From assembly GCA_003142955.1 (NCBI GenBank), contig PLOH01000070.1, positions 1 through 32,550 on the forward strand: DNA of 32,550 nt, written 5' to 3'. The translations under genes and the position numbers were made by a program. The notes below the pieces were generated by a model that had not been told where the DNA came from, did no database searches, and saw only the letters and a program-made list of their open reading frames with translations. How positions within the stretch are numbered: position 1 is the stretch's first letter; each line of letters begins with the position of its first letter. The stretch comes from Opitutia bacterium (GTDB lineage Bacteria > Verrucomicrobiota > Verrucomicrobiia > Opitutales > Opitutaceae). This document shows positions 10,120 through 18,286 of the stretch, piece after piece.

Positions 10120-11175
10120 ATGAATATCTTGAAGATCCTTGGTATTGTCGCCGGCATCCATGTCGTCGCCTTTTTCCTCATGTTTGTTAATCCCGGCTGC
10201 CGGTCCACCAGCTCGACCCAGTCGCCCGTTAATGGCGATCCAGCCCCGGCCCTGACGTCCCAGGCTCCCATTCCGGCCGACACCGGTTCCGGGTCCAGCG
10301 CCGCGGTTTCGATCAACATTCCTTCGCCGGCCCCGGTGCGTTACAGCCCGACGCGTCCTGGCACGCCGGCCTCGGAGGCGTTGGAGAATGCGCCGCTCAA
10401 TGATGTGACGCCGGCCACCACCTACGCCGTGGTCCGTGGCGACAGCCTGTCGAGGATCGCGAAGAAAAACCACTCGACCGTGGCAGAACTGATGAAGGCC
10501 AATCATCTGACCAACAGCTCGGTGTTGAACGTCGGTCAGAAACTGATCGTTCCCGGCAAGGCGCCGGTGGCCGGGTCAATGACGGGTGGCAGTGCCGAAG
10601 TCGCGATGGCGGGTGCCTCTTACACGGTCAAGCCCGGTGACACGCTGGCGGAGATCGCGCATCGGGCCGGCAGCACCACGGCTGAGCTGAAACAGCTCAA
10701 CAGCTTGCGGAGCGATTATGTGCAGGTGGGCCGGGAATTGAAACTGCCGGCGGGTGCTGCTCCCGCCGCGATGGAGCCGGCGCGCAATTTTTCTCCGGCG
10801 GTGCCGACCGGCCCCGCCTCAGTGAAAACGCCGGAAGGCGCCCAGACTTACGAGGTCAAACCCGGCGAGACGCTCGGAGCCATCGCCCGGAAATTCCACG
10901 TGAAGACCCAGGACCTTCTGGTCGCCAACAACATTGCCGATCCGCGAAAAATCCGCCCGGGCCAGAATCTCGTGATCCCGGCCGGTGGTACTTCCGCGGT
11001 GGCGGGTCCGGCAATCAAGCTGAGTCCGGCGGCACCGGCCGCCCCGGGTTCGGCTGCGGCGAACACCGGCACCTCCGTGACGCCGCCTCCGCCGGTTCTT
11101 GATTCCGGCGTGAACCCGCCGGTCGACGTGCCGGTCATCAAGGTCGACGACAGCAGCGAGACCAAGACTCCGTAA
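10120..11175 (+). CDS. membrane-anchored protein with three LysM domains
   Basis: LysM domains bind GlcNAc-containing glycans such as peptidoglycan. The 351-aa protein starts with a hydrophobic segment (about residues 4-25, ILGIVAGIHVVAFFLMFV) followed by NPGC, which only weakly resembles a lipobox. It is therefore either membrane-anchored or exported. Three LysM repeats begin near residues 101, 167 and 243, each with Y-x-V-x-x-GD/E-(S/T)L and an ending like VGQKLIVP. Linkers and the C-terminal tail are rich in Pro, Ala and Ser. Its place between murD and ftsW suggests a wall-binding role in division or envelope assembly, but it has no catalytic domain. ATG 10120 lacks a Shine-Dalgarno sequence. 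Confidence 0.88.
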   Translation: MNILKILGIVAGIHVVAFFLMFVNPGCRSTSSTQSPVNGDPAPALTSQAPIPADTGSGSSAAVSINIPSPAPVRYSPTRPGTPASEALENAPLNDVTPATTYAVVRGDSLSRIAKKNHSTVAELMKANHLTNSSVLNVGQKLIVPGKAPVAGSMTGGSAEVAMAGASYTVKPGDTLAEIAHRAGSTTAELKQLNSLRSDYVQVGRELKLPAGAAPAAMEPARNFSPAVPTGPASVKTPEGAQTYEVKPGETLGAIARKFHVKTQDLLVANNIADPRKIRPGQNLVIPAGGTSAVAGPAIKLSPAAPAAPGSAAANTGTSVTPPPPVLDSGVNPPVDVPVIKVDDSSETKTP

Positions 11176-11290
11176 CGCTTGGCCGTCGGGCCGGTCCGCG
11201 CGCGAACCGCAGACTGTACCCTGCTGGACGGCTGGCCGGTTGGGAAGGCGCATGGCCTTCCCGTTGAGCTGAGTCCATCCTTCTTCCCGC

Positions 11291-12469
11291 ATGTCTCAGG
11301 AACCGTTTGAGAAACCACGGTGGATCGCGGCGTTCAACCCCGCGGTGGTCATGCTCGTCTGTGTTCTGAGCCTCTCGATTCTCGGGTTCACGGTGCTGTT
11401 CAGCGCGAGCGTCTCGCTGAAGGCGGATCCGTATTTTTATCTCAGCAAGCAGCTCCTGTGGTTCGTGCTGGCGGGTGGCGCATGCCTGGTGGTGAGCCGG
11501 ATGGATCTGGAGCACGCCCGTCGTTACGTCTGGGTTTTCGCCGCGGTATGCCTCTTGGGGCTGTTGTTGGTATTGGTTCCGGGAATCGGCATCGCGGTTA
11601 AAGGCAGCCGGCGCTGGCTTGGCTTCGGCCCGGTGCGGCTGCAGATCTCGGAATTTGCCAAGCTGGCGATGATTTTCGGCCTGGCGCATTATCTCGCGCT
11701 GAGCCAGACGCGGATTTCCGAGCTGGGGCGCGGCTTCTTTGCGCCGCTGGCGTGGATCTCGGGGTTTGCCGGGCTGATCCTGCTTGAACCGGATTTTGGC
11801 ACGGCCGCGCTCACGTTCGCGATCGGCGTGGTCCTCTTGTATCTGGCCGGCGGTCGGCTGCGCTATTTGTTCTCGGCGTTTGCCGGCGCCGGCGCGCTGC
11901 TGACGGTGGCGGTGATTCACAATCCCAATCGGCTGGCGCGCTTCCTCGCGTTTCTGGATGTGGAGGGCAACCGGAGTGGCGGAACGTATCAGCTCTGGCA
12001 GGCGATTCTGGCCTTCGCGGCCGGAGGGGTGGAGGGCGTGGGTCTCGGTCAGGGCCGCCAGCAGAACAGCTTTTTGCCTGAGGTGCACACCGACTTCATC
12101 TTCGCGGTCATCGGCGAGGAACTGGGGCTGACCTTCACCATCGGCGTGGTCGTTTTGTTTGCGATCCTGTTCGCCGCGGGGCTGTGTCACCTGCGCAAGG
12201 CCCCCAATCTGTTTCAGTTTCTGCTCGTGGCCGGCTGCCTGCTGCTCATCAGTCTGCAGGCATTGATCAATCTCGGCGTGGTGACCGGGTGCCTGCCGAC
12301 CAAAGGCATGTCACTGCCTTTTATCAGTGCCGGCGGATCGAACCTCTTGCTGATGGGCATTCTCGTGGGGATTTTCCTCAACACGCAGCGTTCCTGGACC
12401 AGGCCCACGCTGATGCATCGCGAGCGCACGTTGAAGGAGGTCACGCGGCCGGAAGGGAGAAGCGGATGA
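11291..12469 (+). CDS. ftsW: SEDS peptidoglycan glycosyltransferase FtsW
   Basis: FtsW polymerises lipid II into glycan strands at the septum, working with FtsI. The 392-aa protein has about ten membrane helices and typical SEDS features: GSRRWLGFGPVRLQISEFAKLA, the conserved acidic residue in EPDFGTA, QQNSFLPEVHTDFIFAVIGEELG and TKGMSLPFISAGGSNL. The last motif has Ala and Asn where most FtsW proteins read SYGGSS. Position between the LysM gene and murG fits FtsW rather than RodA. The leader before ATG 11291 is pyrimidine-rich without a Shine-Dalgarno sequence. The stop overlaps murG by four bases (ATGA). Confidence 0.94.
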   Translation: MSQEPFEKPRWIAAFNPAVVMLVCVLSLSILGFTVLFSASVSLKADPYFYLSKQLLWFVLAGGACLVVSRMDLEHARRYVWVFAAVCLLGLLLVLVPGIGIAVKGSRRWLGFGPVRLQISEFAKLAMIFGLAHYLALSQTRISELGRGFFAPLAWISGFAGLILLEPDFGTAALTFAIGVVLLYLAGGRLRYLFSAFAGAGALLTVAVIHNPNRLARFLAFLDVEGNRSGGTYQLWQAILAFAAGGVEGVGLGQGRQQNSFLPEVHTDFIFAVIGEELGLTFTIGVVVLFAILFAAGLCHLRKAPNLFQFLLVAGCLLLISLQALINLGVVTGCLPTKGMSLPFISAGGSNLLLMGILVGIFLNTQRSWTRPTLMHRERTLKEVTRPEGRSG

Positions 12470-13614
12470 GCCGTTTTCTCATTGCCTGCGGCGGGACGGG
12501 CGGGCACCTCTCGCCGGGCATTGCGCTCGCGGAAGGGCTCACCGCGCGCGGCCATGAGACGACGCTGCTCATCAGCCATAAGAAAGTCGACGCGCGCCTG
12601 ATGGAGAAATACCCGCTGCTCAGATTCGAAAGGATTCCCGGCGTCCACCTGGCGCTCAACCCGGTGGGCTTCTGCCGTTTCTTCTGGCAGCAATTGCAGG
12701 CCTTCTGGTTCAGTGCCCGGTTGATCCGGGCCTGGCATCCCGACGTGATCATTGGATTTGGCGGCTTCACCACGTCCGGCATCATCGTGGTCGCGGCGCT
12801 GTTCCGCCGGGCCGTGGCGCTGCACGAGGCGAACCGCGTCCCTGGCCGCGCCATCCGTCTTCTCGGTGGACTCGCGCAGCGCCTCTACCTGCCGCCGGGC
12901 GTGCATTTGCCAGGGGTGCGACTCGCCGGGGTGCGCCATGTCGGACTGCCCGTCCGCCGCGAGATCATCCGGCTGCCGCACGAGGCGGCGCGAAGCCGGC
13001 TCGGACTGGATCCGGTGCTGAAGGTGCTGGTGATCTTTGGCGGGAGCCAGGGAGCCGCGCCGCTGAATAACTGGGTGCGGGAACGGCTGGCGCGCCTGGC
13101 GGAAGAGGGTATCCAGGTTTACTGTGTGACGGGTCTGGGCAAGGGTGGCGCGGAGGTGCAGGAACTGCGGGCGAGCTCCGGCCAGACGGTCAAGGCCATC
13201 TTCGTGCCGTTCTGTGACGATGTCGCGACGCTGCTGTCGGCGGCCGACCTGGTGGTGTCCCGGGCTGGAGCCGGCACGATCGCCGAGCTCATCCGCTGCG
13301 TCACCCCCGCGATTCTCGTGCCGTTCCCGCAGGCGGCCAACAATCACCAATGGGCGAATGCGCGTTTTTTCGAGCAACAGGGTGGAGGCTTGGTGGTCGA
13401 CCAGCGGTTCCTGGCTGAGCTCGATCGCGAGGTGTTCGATGTCATGTTCAACGACTGGCTGTTGCGCAAGTTTCGCGCGAATCTGCAGCGGATGGACCGC
13501 GCTAATTCGCTGGATCTGATTCTCGACGATCTCGAGGAACTCGCGCTTCCCGCCGGCCGGCCCGCGCCGGGCCTGGCCGCCGCGGCCGCGAAATCCCCGA
13601 CGAAAGCCGCATGA
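12466..13614 (+). CDS. murG: lipid II synthase MurG (GlcNAc transferase)
   Basis: MurG is a peripheral GT-B glycosyltransferase that adds GlcNAc from UDP-GlcNAc to lipid I. The 382-aa product shows the N-terminal GGTGGHLSPG, GFGGFTTSG, HEANRVPGRA (usually HEQN), then GGSQGA in the linker region, SRAGAGTIAEL and PFPQAANNHQWANA in the nucleotide-binding domain. The start at ATG 12466 overlaps the ftsW stop (ATGA), with a purine-rich GGAAGGGAGAAG before it. The stop overlaps the next start by four bases. The last 20 or so residues are an alanine-rich tail. Confidence 0.95.
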   Translation: MSRFLIACGGTGGHLSPGIALAEGLTARGHETTLLISHKKVDARLMEKYPLLRFERIPGVHLALNPVGFCRFFWQQLQAFWFSARLIRAWHPDVIIGFGGFTTSGIIVVAALFRRAVALHEANRVPGRAIRLLGGLAQRLYLPPGVHLPGVRLAGVRHVGLPVRREIIRLPHEAARSRLGLDPVLKVLVIFGGSQGAAPLNNWVRERLARLAEEGIQVYCVTGLGKGGAEVQELRASSGQTVKAIFVPFCDDVATLLSAADLVVSRAGAGTIAELIRCVTPAILVPFPQAANNHQWANARFFEQQGGGLVVDQRFLAELDREVFDVMFNDWLLRKFRANLQRMDRANSLDLILDDLEELALPAGRPAPGLAAAAAKSPTKAA

Positions 13615-15941
13615 GTGCCCGACCGCCGCCCCGACTCTTCGATCGCGATATCCGCTCCGTCCATCTCGTCGGAGTCGGGGGCACCGGCATGGCTCCGCTG
13701 GCCCTTTGCCTTCGGGAGGCGGGGTTCGCCGTGAGTGGGGAGGACGGCGCGCTGGCCCCGCTGGTGCGTCCCTGGCTGGAGCAGGCCGGCGTCGCGCTCA
13801 CGCCGCCCGGCGGAGTGCCTGAGCGGTGTGATTTGCTCGTGCGTTCCTCGGCCGTACCTGTGGACCACCCGGCGCGGGTGCGCGCGCTCGAACGCGGAGT
13901 GCCGCAGGTGCGCCGCGGCGAGATGCTGGCGGAGCTGTTGCGGGACCGGAAGCTCGTGGCGATCGTGGGGGCCCACGGCAAGACGACGACGACCGGCATG
14001 CTCATCACCGCTCTGCATTGCGCCGGCTTTCCCTGTGGCTGGCTGCTGGGGGGACTGCTGGCCGACCAATCGCTGCCGCCCGGACGGCTCGGTCCGGAGG
14101 AATGGGTCGTGGCGGAGATTGACGAAAGCGACGGCACCATCGAGGGCTTTGCGCCCGAGATCACGGTCATCGTCAGTCTCGATTGGGATCATCCGGATCA
14201 TTACGCGCGGATTGAACAGTTGGAAGAGACCTTCCGTCGCCTGGTCGCGCGGACGCGGCGGGCGGTCGTGTTCGATCCGCTTTGCGCGCTTTCGGTCCGG
14301 GTGATGGCGGGGGCGCGCGTCCCGGCGTTCTCGTGTGGCGCGGACGGAAGTTATCGCGCCACCGTCGTGGGCGAATCGGGAGAGCATCTCTCGCTTCACC
14401 TGGAGGGCGAATTTCCCGTGCTCGATGTCCTGGTGCGGGCCCGGGGCGGCTTTAATGCGCACAATGCGGCGGCGGCGCTGGCGGCGGCGCATCTGATGGG
14501 CGCGTCCTTGTCGCGGAATCTGCTGGCGGACTATGCGGGTGCCTGCCGACGGCAGCAGGTGCTCAGTGTCACGGAGCGCCTGACCATCCTCGAGGATTAC
14601 GCGCATCATCCGACCGAAATCCGGGCGCTGCTCGCCAGCCTGCGCCAGCGCACGACGGGCCGGCTCGTGGTCGTTTTCCAGCCGCACCGTTTTAGCCGGA
14701 CGGCCCGGTTCAAGTCCGATTTTGCCGCCGCGCTGGGCCTCGCCGACCGCCTTTTTCTGCTCGACGTCTATCCGGCCGGCGAGGCGCCCGTCCCGGGCGG
14801 CACCACCGCCGATCTCTGCGCCCAGATCGCGCAGACCGGGGGATCCCTGACCGTGACTCATCTGCCGGGCCGCCACCCCGATGTCCTCGGCACCGTGCGT
14901 CCGGCGCTGGAGCCCGGAGACTGGCTGGCCTTTGTCGGAGCGGGGGACATCGATCAATGGGCGCACGAATTCGCGGCGCAAGGAGCTGATGATTTCCGGC
15001 AGACGGTGGATTGGGATCGATGGGTGGCTGAGCTTCGACCGCAACTTTCCCCGGAGACGCGACTGACCCGGGAGGAGCCGCTGGCGCCGAAAACGACGAT
15101 GCGGGCCGGGGGCCGGGCGCGCAGCTATTGCGAGCCGGCGGGGATCGATGATTTGCAGTTGTTGTTGCGCGAAGCGCGCTGGCGCGGGTTGCCGGTTTAT
15201 GCTCTTGGTCGCGGTTCGAACCTGATAGTGCCCGACGAAGGTGTCGACGGATTGGTGGTTTCCCTGGCGCATCCCTGTTGGCAGGCTTGCGAGCTCCGGC
15301 CCGGCGGACGCGTCTGGGTCGGAGCGGGTTTGCGGTTGAAGACCCTGTGCGGCTTTGCCGGCAAGGCCGGCTTGGCCGGATTTGAATTTCTCGAGGGCAT
15401 CCCGGGTTCCGTCGGAGGGGCGCTCCGGATGAATGCCGGTGCCATGGGCGGCTGGATCTTCGATCTGGTCGAGGAGGTGCAGTTCATCGCGCCCACCGGT
15501 GAGGTGCGCACGCTGCCGAGGGAGCAGATGCGGCCGGGTTACCGCCAGTGCGACGAACTACGGGATGCCATTGCCCTGGGTGCGCTGCTGCGGCCGGCGG
15601 CGACGCAGGAGAGCGAAACGATCAGCCGCCACATCGATGTCTACCGCCGCCGGCGCCAGGAATCCCAACCGCGCGAGCCGAGCGCCGGGTGCATTTTCCG
15701 GAACCCGCCGGAGGTCGCGGCCGGGAAACTCATCGAGGAACTGGGCCTCAAGGGCGAGCGGGTGGGGGATGCCGAGGTCTCGTCGGTGCACGCGAACTTT
15801 ATCGTCAATCGCGGCCAGGCCACGGCCGCGGAGATCATCGCGCTGATCCGCCGGGTGCGGGCGCGGGTGCAACAGGCCCGGGGCATCACCCTGGAGCCCG
15901 AGGTGCTGCTCTACGGTCGCGAATGGAAGGACGTTCTGTGA
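13611..15941 (+). CDS. murC/murB: MurC-MurB fusion: UDP-MurNAc:L-Ala ligase plus UDP-MurNAc dehydrogenase
   Basis: One 776-aa protein joins two consecutive enzymes. Residues 1 to about 455 are MurC: VHLVGVGGTGMAPLAL, P-loop GAHGKTTTT, EIDESDGTIEGF, DYAHHPTEI and FQPHRFSRT. From about residue 475 it is MurB, the FAD enzyme that reduces UDP-GlcNAc-enolpyruvate: EEPLAPKTTMRAGG, LGRGSNLIVPDEG, EGIPGSVGGALRMNAGAMGG, then SAGCIFRNPP and SSVHANFIVN. MurB makes the substrate of MurC, so fusion could aid hand-over. The position of the usual catalytic serine is Cys694. No stop or frameshift separates the domains. It overlaps murG by four bases. Confidence 0.95.
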   Translation: MSARPPPRLFDRDIRSVHLVGVGGTGMAPLALCLREAGFAVSGEDGALAPLVRPWLEQAGVALTPPGGVPERCDLLVRSSAVPVDHPARVRALERGVPQVRRGEMLAELLRDRKLVAIVGAHGKTTTTGMLITALHCAGFPCGWLLGGLLADQSLPPGRLGPEEWVVAEIDESDGTIEGFAPEITVIVSLDWDHPDHYARIEQLEETFRRLVARTRRAVVFDPLCALSVRVMAGARVPAFSCGADGSYRATVVGESGEHLSLHLEGEFPVLDVLVRARGGFNAHNAAAALAAAHLMGASLSRNLLADYAGACRRQQVLSVTERLTILEDYAHHPTEIRALLASLRQRTTGRLVVVFQPHRFSRTARFKSDFAAALGLADRLFLLDVYPAGEAPVPGGTTADLCAQIAQTGGSLTVTHLPGRHPDVLGTVRPALEPGDWLAFVGAGDIDQWAHEFAAQGADDFRQTVDWDRWVAELRPQLSPETRLTREEPLAPKTTMRAGGRARSYCEPAGIDDLQLLLREARWRGLPVYALGRGSNLIVPDEGVDGLVVSLAHPCWQACELRPGGRVWVGAGLRLKTLCGFAGKAGLAGFEFLEGIPGSVGGALRMNAGAMGGWIFDLVEEVQFIAPTGEVRTLPREQMRPGYRQCDELRDAIALGALLRPAATQESETISRHIDVYRRRRQESQPREPSAGCIFRNPPEVAAGKLIEELGLKGERVGDAEVSSVHANFIVNRGQATAAEIIALIRRVRARVQQARGITLEPEVLLYGREWKDVL

Positions 15942-16111
15942 ATTTGCTCGAAATTGGCGCGGGCTGCGCCAAAAAAGAATGGCGCGCCGGGCTGAAGCCT
16001 GCCGGCGGCGTGGGGTTGGGTTTTCGCGTTGGACTCCGAGAACCGTTGGCTTCCGCCGTTGAGTCTGGTTGCCCGTTGCCGCTGGTTGTTTGCGCCTGCG
16101 TTTTCCGATGA
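15938..16111 (+). CDS. possible 57-aa coupled ORF between murB and ftsQ
   Basis: A GTG at 15938 overlaps the murC-murB TGA, and the TGA of this ORF at 16109-16111 overlaps the ftsQ ATG, each by four bases. It would thus fill the gap exactly. The product starts MNLLEIGAGCAKKEWRAG and ends with a short hydrophobic stretch. It has no motif I know. The middle (GGGCTGAAGCCTGCC) resembles sequence common in intergenic repeats, so the ORF may simply be a leader that keeps ribosomes moving to ftsQ, or chance. Confidence 0.25.
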   Translation: MNLLEIGAGCAKKEWRAGLKPAGGVGLGFRVGLREPLASAVESGCPLPLVVCACVFR

Positions 16112-17079
16112 GTCTGTCCGCCACTATTCCGCCGCCTTCGCGCTCCTGGAAGGATATCCGCCAGGGGGTCAACCCGCGCGCGATGTCGAGGGAGGGCCAC
16201 CGACGGCGGATGGTGGCCGGCTTGAAATTTGCCGCGGTGTGCGCGCTCGTGCTCGGCGGGGCGGCGGCGGCGATCGAAGTTTTTCTGACCTGGGAAAGCA
16301 ATCCGGCGCGCCTGAAGGACCCCGGCCAAAGCATTCCGCTCCGGCAGGTGATTTTTTCCACCGATGGCGTGCTGGACCGCCCCTGGCTCAACCAGACGCT
16401 GGCGCTGTCGAAAAGGGCGAGCTTGATGAATCTCGACCTGGCGGTGCTGGAAAGCCGGCTGCTCGCCTCGGGGCAGGTGCAGGCCGTGGTGCTCCGGCGG
16501 CGGTTTGCCGACAATTCGCTGGCGGTCACGGTGCAGGAGCGCACCCCGGTCGCCCGTTTGATGGTGCAGGGGAAAGGCGACTCGCCCCGCCTGCGGCTGG
16601 CGGCGCGCGACGGCATGGTCTACGAGGGCGTCGGCTACGAACCCGCGGTGCTGGAGCGGCTGCCTTGGCTGGCCGGCGTGCAGTTGCGGCACTCGGCCAC
16701 CCATGGATTTGAGCCGATTGCGGAGATGGAGCGGACCGCCGACTTGCTGCGGGCCGCCCAGGCCATGGTCCCGGAGCTGTTTGCGGGCTGGCAGGTCGTG
16801 TCGCTGGCCCGATTCGCGTCGGACCAGGAGATCCTGGTGCGCTCGACCCTGATTCCGGAGATTGTGTTTGATGTGCGGGATGAATTCCCCCGCCAACTGG
16901 CGCGGCTGGATTACATCGTCGATTTTCTCCGCTCCAAGGGTGCGCCGCCACTCCAACGGATTGACCTCGCGCTCGGCGGGCAGGTGCCGGTCGAATTGCA
17001 GGAAACCGCCCCGCTCAGACCGGCGCGCGCTTCCCCCCGCGAGACAGCTTCCCAACCAAAACCGCGACGTGATTTCTAA
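16108..17079 (+). CDS. ftsQ: cell division protein FtsQ/DivIB
   Basis: FtsQ is a single-pass divisome protein that bridges the cytoplasmic ring and FtsL/FtsB. The 323-aa product has a basic cytoplasmic N-terminus (about 1-34, with SREGHRRRM), one membrane helix at about 35-55 (LKFAAVCALVLGGAAAAIEV), a region fitting a POTRA domain, and a later FtsQ-like domain containing VQERTPVARL and RLAARDGMVYEG. Sequence identity to classical FtsQ is low, so position before ftsA-ftsZ and topology carry the call. ATG 16108 is preferred over a TTG at 16069. The last 11 bases overlap the presumed ftsA start. Confidence 0.86.
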   Translation: MSLSATIPPPSRSWKDIRQGVNPRAMSREGHRRRMVAGLKFAAVCALVLGGAAAAIEVFLTWESNPARLKDPGQSIPLRQVIFSTDGVLDRPWLNQTLALSKRASLMNLDLAVLESRLLASGQVQAVVLRRRFADNSLAVTVQERTPVARLMVQGKGDSPRLRLAARDGMVYEGVGYEPAVLERLPWLAGVQLRHSATHGFEPIAEMERTADLLRAAQAMVPELFAGWQVVSLARFASDQEILVRSTLIPEIVFDVRDEFPRQLARLDYIVDFLRSKGAPPLQRIDLALGGQVPVELQETAPLRPARASPRETASQPKPRRDF

Positions 17080-18283
17080 GACCAGACTCATTGGCGCCGT
17101 TGAAATCGGCACCTCCAAAGTAACCGTCCTCGTGGGGGAACTCACGCGCGGGCGCACCCTCAACATTGTCGGGTTCGGATCGTGCCCGGCGCGCGGTGTG
17201 ATCAAGGGCGCCGTGGTCGACTACAAAGAGGCGAGCGCGTGCACGCATTCCGCGCTGCAGGCGGCGGAAGAGGGGGCGGGCGCCCCGGTCGACGCGGTTT
17301 ATCTGGCGCAGACGGGCGCGCACCTCGAGGGTTTTTACAACGAAGCCTCGGTCAACGTGAATGCCGCGGACAACTGCGTGGGCGCACTCGACATCGACAC
17401 CGCCTGCCGGCTGGCCATGGCCAAGGAACTTCCGGCCGGCCGCGCCGTGGTGCATCACATCCGGCGGCCGTTCCGGCTGGACGGACGCCTGGTGCCCGAT
17501 CCCGAACACCTCGTGGGTCAGCGACTGGAGGTGGGCTACTGGACGGTGCATGGGAGCGAGGCCAAGATCGGCGATCACATTCACGTCATCACCGGGTTCA
17601 ATCTTCGCGTGGACGAGCTGATTCTGTCGAGTCTCGCCGCCGGCACCATGGTGACCACGCCCGAGGAGCGTCAGCATGGTGTGCTGGTCCTCGACGTCGG
17701 CTGCGGGACGACGGATTACGTCCTCTACCACGACGGGGTGGCCTATCAGACCGGCGTGGTACCGGTCGGCGGGGACCATTTCACGAACGACCTTGGTCTC
17801 GGGTTGCGGCTCACGCGGCCGCAGGCCGAGAAGCTCAAGCTGCGCTACGGCTCGGCCATGTCGCGATCGCGCGACAAGCACGACAAGGTCTGGCTCAACG
17901 GCGACTATTCGGTCGGCGACCGGCAGTTTCCGCGCCAGTCGATCGAGCAGATCACCGCCGGCCGCGCGCGCGAGTTGTTCGAGGTGGTGCGGGCCAAGCT
18001 CGGCGCCGCCTTTGTGCCGGAACAGACGCCGGTGGGCGTGGTTCTGACTGGGGGGGCGGCCAAGATGCCGGGGATGGACGAGGCCGCGGGCAAGGTCTTC
18101 GGGGTCTCCGGACGGCTGGGCGAGCCGGCGTCGTGGGTCGCCGACGAACTGCGCGATCCGGGCTTCAGCACTCCGCTCGGGCTGCTTTATTTCGGCCTCA
18201 ATTCGCAGGCGGAGCGTCAGCCCGCCGCCCGGCGGAGCGGTGGTCTTTTTGGAAGCCTCAAGCGCATTCTGGCTGCCTCCTGA
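17069..18283 (+). CDS. ftsA: cell division protein FtsA (actin-like FtsZ anchor)
   Basis: FtsA is an actin-fold ATPase that tethers FtsZ to the membrane. The 404-aa product has the phosphate-1 loop VEIGTSKVTVLVGEL (usually DIGTSK, here Glu), phosphate-2 LDVGCGTTDY (usually DIGGGT) and the adenosine motif VVLTGGAAKMPGM. The C-terminus GLFGSLKRILAAS fits the amphipathic membrane-targeting helix. GTG 17069 is the only start that keeps the conserved N-terminus, overlapping ftsQ by 11 bases. ftsZ starts three bases after the stop. The nucleotide-motif substitutions suggest a diverged but complete FtsA. Confidence 0.93.
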   Translation: MISKTRLIGAVEIGTSKVTVLVGELTRGRTLNIVGFGSCPARGVIKGAVVDYKEASACTHSALQAAEEGAGAPVDAVYLAQTGAHLEGFYNEASVNVNAADNCVGALDIDTACRLAMAKELPAGRAVVHHIRRPFRLDGRLVPDPEHLVGQRLEVGYWTVHGSEAKIGDHIHVITGFNLRVDELILSSLAAGTMVTTPEERQHGVLVLDVGCGTTDYVLYHDGVAYQTGVVPVGGDHFTNDLGLGLRLTRPQAEKLKLRYGSAMSRSRDKHDKVWLNGDYSVGDRQFPRQSIEQITAGRARELFEVVRAKLGAAFVPEQTPVGVVLTGGAAKMPGMDEAAGKVFGVSGRLGEPASWVADELRDPGFSTPLGLLYFGLNSQAERQPAARRSGGLFGSLKRILAAS

Positions 18284-18286
18284 GTC

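Noticed and set aside
13344-15272. 642-codon open frame on the minus strand opposite murC-murB
   Set aside because: It is a mirror of a well-matched gene in GC-rich DNA; its product is Arg/His/Gln-rich with no family motif. The same applies to minus-strand frames at 17015-19198, 2600-3862 and 4660-6279.
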